Origin: CALHVX01 sp051027215 | GTDB taxonomy: Bacteria; Pseudomonadota; Gammaproteobacteria; Pseudomonadales; Azotimanducaceae | DNA: 27,338 nt | Direction of reading: 5' to 3' | Assembly: GCA_051027215.1 (NCBI GenBank) | Contig: JBPCXR010000124.1 | Location: forward strand, 1-27,338 | Shown: positions 25,130-27,338 of the stretch, piece by piece | Layout: each line of letters opens with the position of its first letter | How positions within the stretch are numbered: position 1 is the stretch's first letter | Made by a program: the position numbers and the translations under genes | Notes under the pieces: model-generated | What the model was told of the DNA's origin: nothing | Databases searched by the model: none | What the model saw: only the letters and a program-made list of their open reading frames with translations

Positions 25130-26180
25130 GAGATATATTTTGGAAGTCAATCTGCGCTTGGTCAAAATCTTCCGGCTGACCGATGTCCAACCAGTACTCA
25201 TGTATGGGAAACATGGCAACTTTTTCCTGGTTCTCTACCTGTTGCATCAACAGATCCGGCATGTCGATTGGAATCTCTGCCGACACCGTCTGTACCAGCG
25301 CTTTGCCGAGAACGTAGATTCCGGCATTGACGAAGAACTTTTGCGTTGGCTTTTCGATGATCGAATGCACTGCAGTGCCCTGGGCCCTAACAACGCCGTA
25401 CGGTACTTTGAACTCGTACTGGCGTACGCACATGGTTGCTAGAGCCTGGTTCTCGTGATGAAACTTCAGCAGCTCTTGCAAATCAACTTGAGTGAGCAAG
25501 TCTCCGTTCATGACAATGATCGGGCAATCAGGTAGCTTTGCGTGGGGCAAGAGCCCAAGGGCACCAGCAGTACCAAGCGGATGATCTTCCTTAACATACT
25601 GAATGCTCGCGCCCCAGCGTTCCCCGTCACCGAAGTGTTGCACAAGCTGTTCGGACAAATAGTGCACTGAGATATAGAAGTTACAAAATCCTGCTGCGAC
25701 AAACCGCTCGATGATGGATTCTAGAATCGGCTTATCACCAACTTTCAGAAGTGGCTTTGGCGTCTCTTCCGTGAGCGGTAACAAACGCTTTCCGAATCCA
25801 CCAGCCATGAGAAAAACGGGGTTCTCGTAGCGCCGGGAAATCTGCGTTTGATCCCAGGTTACGAGATCTACAATCCTACCCGCCTGCACGATGGGCATAT
25901 GCAGTAGCAATTTCTCGGCAAGAAGCTCACGAATCTGCTCAAACGACTGTTCAGGCCCACACGTCAGAGGATTAGGGTTTGCAACTTCAAGAACAGACTG
26001 GTCCATCTCAACCTGGCGCAATATGCCTCGGCGAATGTCCCCATCGGTGACCACTCCAAGCAGCTGATCATCATCGCCAACCACCAGTGCGATCTTCAGG
26101 GTGCTTTTGTCGATGATCGCAATGGCATCTCTAATCGAGGCTTCCGGCCTGACAATGGCACTCTTCCAGTCTTTGCTCAT
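25122..26180 (-). CDS. ptmE: CBS-domain nucleotidyltransferase, PtmE-like
   Basis: A 352-residue protein with two CBS repeats (about residues 1-118) fused to a sugar-1-phosphate nucleotidyltransferase domain (about 120-350) with LMAGGFGKRLLPLTEETPKP at 124-143, VMNGDLL and a C-terminal WLDIGQPEDF. This fusion is the layout of Campylobacter PtmE, which makes GDP-glucosamine from glucosamine-1-phosphate for the legionaminic acid pathway. CBS pairs usually bind adenine nucleotides, so the step may be regulated by energy state. The start ATG is at 26180, after a GAGG site. It leads the minus-strand operon and is divergent from the gene at the window end. Confidence 0.88.
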   Translation of the reverse strand: MSKDWKSAIVRPEASIRDAIAIIDKSTLKIALVVGDDDQLLGVVTDGDIRRGILRQVEMDQSVLEVANPNPLTCGPEQSFEQIRELLAEKLLLHMPIVQAGRIVDLVTWDQTQISRRYENPVFLMAGGFGKRLLPLTEETPKPLLKVGDKPILESIIERFVAAGFCNFYISVHYLSEQLVQHFGDGERWGASIQYVKEDHPLGTAGALGLLPHAKLPDCPIIVMNGDLLTQVDLQELLKFHHENQALATMCVRQYEFKVPYGVVRAQGTAVHSIIEKPTQKFFVNAGIYVLGKALVQTVSAEIPIDMPDLLMQQVENQEKVAMFPIHEYWLDIGQPEDFDQAQIDFQNISHD

Positions 26181-26225
26181 CCGTTCATCGCCTCGTTCGC
26201 AAACACTCTAAGTCAGCCAGCGCCA

Positions 26226-26243
26226 GCTGTTCGGCGGAACAGC
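26226..26243. promoter_or_regulatory. 7-bp inverted repeat between ptmE and the divergent gene
   Basis: GCTGTTC (26226-26232) and GAACAGC (26237-26243) form a perfect repeat around a GGCG spacer in the 83-nt divergent intergenic region. It could be an operator for both promoters or an RNA hairpin in the leader of the plus-strand gene. No known regulator is recognised. Confidence 0.35.
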
Positions 26244-26263
26244 AGCGGCGCACAGCCAGGGAA

Positions 26264-27338
26264 ATGCCCCTATACTTACAGGATCGAATCGCCATCGAAC
26301 CAATTTTGAAACGCCTGATCGTTGCAAGCTCAGAACAGTTGGCTCGCTCAGCACTGAGCCATCTGTTCGATGATAGTACAGCTGCAACCAGTGTCTATTG
26401 CGCCCCCTCCTCGTGGCCCGCGTCCGCGCTGGATGGTAGCAGCATCTACACGCAGGCCCAAGCTGTCGCCAGCCGAACCCACCAGGTACTGCTTTCTCGT
26501 TTAGGCATAGAAGAGGCTCGCGAGCTAGAACCCGCACTATCGGCTTTTCGATTCAGCCTGCAGTTCATGATTGCGATGGATGCCTTGCCACTCATGCTGG
26601 GCGTTCTAAGCGAAGCTCCTGCTTTCGATGAGATTACGCTCGTCGAATCCCTGATTCCGGAGTCAGCCTGGCCCGATAAAAAAGACGACAGCACCGAGTT
26701 CCTATTTACCGCGCGTGATAAAAGCGAGGATCTGGCGCAGCTGCTGCAGCAGGCGCTCACCCGGGCACCGCTGCAGCAGCCAACGATACAAGGCGACCGA
26801 GTTTTAGTGGTTTTAGGTAGCGACGTCGACGTCGACCTCGGCGCGAAATATTTGAACAAGGTCCACAAGCAAAGCGGCGAGCGGAATCTAGCATGTCAGG
26901 TACTTCTCAAACGCGCCAACCCTTCACTGGTCACAAGTTTGAAGGAGGCTTGCCCAAACCTGAGCATCGATGGTGTCTACCGGTTAGACCAGCTACCACT
27001 GTCCAAAAATTCTGCCTTATCCGAGCTAGTGACTCGCTATCGAGCACTAGAGAAGAGCGCAAAGCACGAGGTTTCCCCCATCGTAACCAGCTTGATGCAG
27101 TCGCTGATCACCGCACTGTCGCTGACAGGTTTCGTCGAACAGATCAAGCCTAGTATGGTTTTCGGTACTTTCGAGAAGTCGCCGTTAGGGGTAACGCTAA
27201 GCGCGATCAAGCACAGGCTGGGATTCCAGCTGGTCAGCTATCAGCATGGCATTATGAATCGAACGCAAACTATGACCTTGTTTGATTTCGATACTTTCTT
27301 TGTCTGGAATCCTCTGTTCGCTGATCTGGTCACTGCAG
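26264..27338 (+). CDS. Putative surface-carbohydrate glycosyltransferase, partial at window end
   Basis: An open frame of 358 codons with no stop before the window ends. It starts at ATG 26264 with AGGGA just upstream at very short spacing; TTG at 26306 is a fallback. The first 230 or so residues are not recognised. From about residue 285 the pattern of a GT-B-type surface carbohydrate enzyme appears: KPSMVFGTFEKSPLGVTLSA, GFQLVSYQHGIMNRT, and FDTFFVWNPLFADLV. The YQHG motif with a following 'where the label comes from' aromatic/Trp block recurs in poly- and lipopolysaccharide transferases. Divergent from ptmE, it may be the transferase for the CMP-nonulosonate. This last point is inference from position. 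Confidence 0.55.
   Translation, partial: MPLYLQDRIAIEPILKRLIVASSEQLARSALSHLFDDSTAATSVYCAPSSWPASALDGSSIYTQAQAVASRTHQVLLSRLGIEEARELEPALSAFRFSLQFMIAMDALPLMLGVLSEAPAFDEITLVESLIPESAWPDKKDDSTEFLFTARDKSEDLAQLLQQALTRAPLQQPTIQGDRVLVVLGSDVDVDLGAKYLNKVHKQSGERNLACQVLLKRANPSLVTSLKEACPNLSIDGVYRLDQLPLSKNSALSELVTRYRALEKSAKHEVSPIVTSLMQSLITALSLTGFVEQIKPSMVFGTFEKSPLGVTLSAIKHRLGFQLVSYQHGIMNRTQTMTLFDFDTFFVWNPLFADLVTA

Noticed and set aside
24639..25442. Plus-strand open frame of 267 codons opposite legF and ptmE
   Set aside because: It runs antisense to two genes with clear nucleotidyltransferase motifs and shows no domain itself.
26446..26868. Minus-strand open frame inside the partial transferase gene
   Set aside because: Ser/Arg-rich shadow with no domain; the plus frame is uninterrupted for more than 1 kb and carries recognisable motifs.

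Overview
The window looks like a chromosomal segment of a moderately GC-rich gammaproteobacterium, probably free-living. The pointers are a GcvR-type ACT-domain regulator, a DUF6316 protein, a DUF35/thiolase pair, and gene families common in aquatic gammaproteobacteria. The genus cannot be told from the sequence. Coding density is high. There are no tRNA or rRNA genes, CRISPR arrays, transposases or integrases that I can see.

Left part (1-9.3 kb): lipid metabolism and export. A large GC-rich inverted-repeat element (63-166) precedes a DUF35 acyl-CoA-binding protein and its thiolase (+), then a YfcE-type phosphoesterase (+). Convergent to these, on the minus strand, runs a co-directional set: acyl-CoA synthetase, SDR oxidoreductase, DUF1499 membrane protein, HlyD-type adaptor, and a C39-peptidase ABC exporter. 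The exporter pair resembles bacteriocin/microcin secretion systems, but I see no double-glycine precursor next to it.

Middle (9.3-11.9 kb): a small DUF6316 gene (-) is divergent from a glycyl-tRNA synthetase of the single-chain alpha2 type. That gene overlaps a GcvR-like regulator by ATGA. A 10-bp inverted repeat lies just ahead of the synthetase.

Right part (11.9 kb to the end): a surface-polysaccharide or glycoconjugate locus. gmd and fcl make GDP-L-fucose. An OmpA-like lipoprotein and two GT4-like glycosyltransferases follow. Then comes a nearly complete legionaminic-acid (nonulosonate) pathway in two convergent operons. The plus operon is legB-legC-legG-legI-legH, with 8-nt or ATGA overlaps at three of its four junctions. 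The minus operon is ptmE-legF followed by two Gfo/Idh/MocA oxidoreductases. From family knowledge, PtmE would make GDP-GlcN, LegB/C/H/G would convert GDP-GlcNAc to diacetylated 6-deoxy-mannosamine-type sugar, LegI would condense it with pyruvate, and LegF would activate it as a CMP sugar. The two oxidoreductases have no assigned step and could tailor the product. Divergent from ptmE, a truncated plus-strand gene running off the window end carries a YQHG motif and may be a glycosyltransferase for this sugar.
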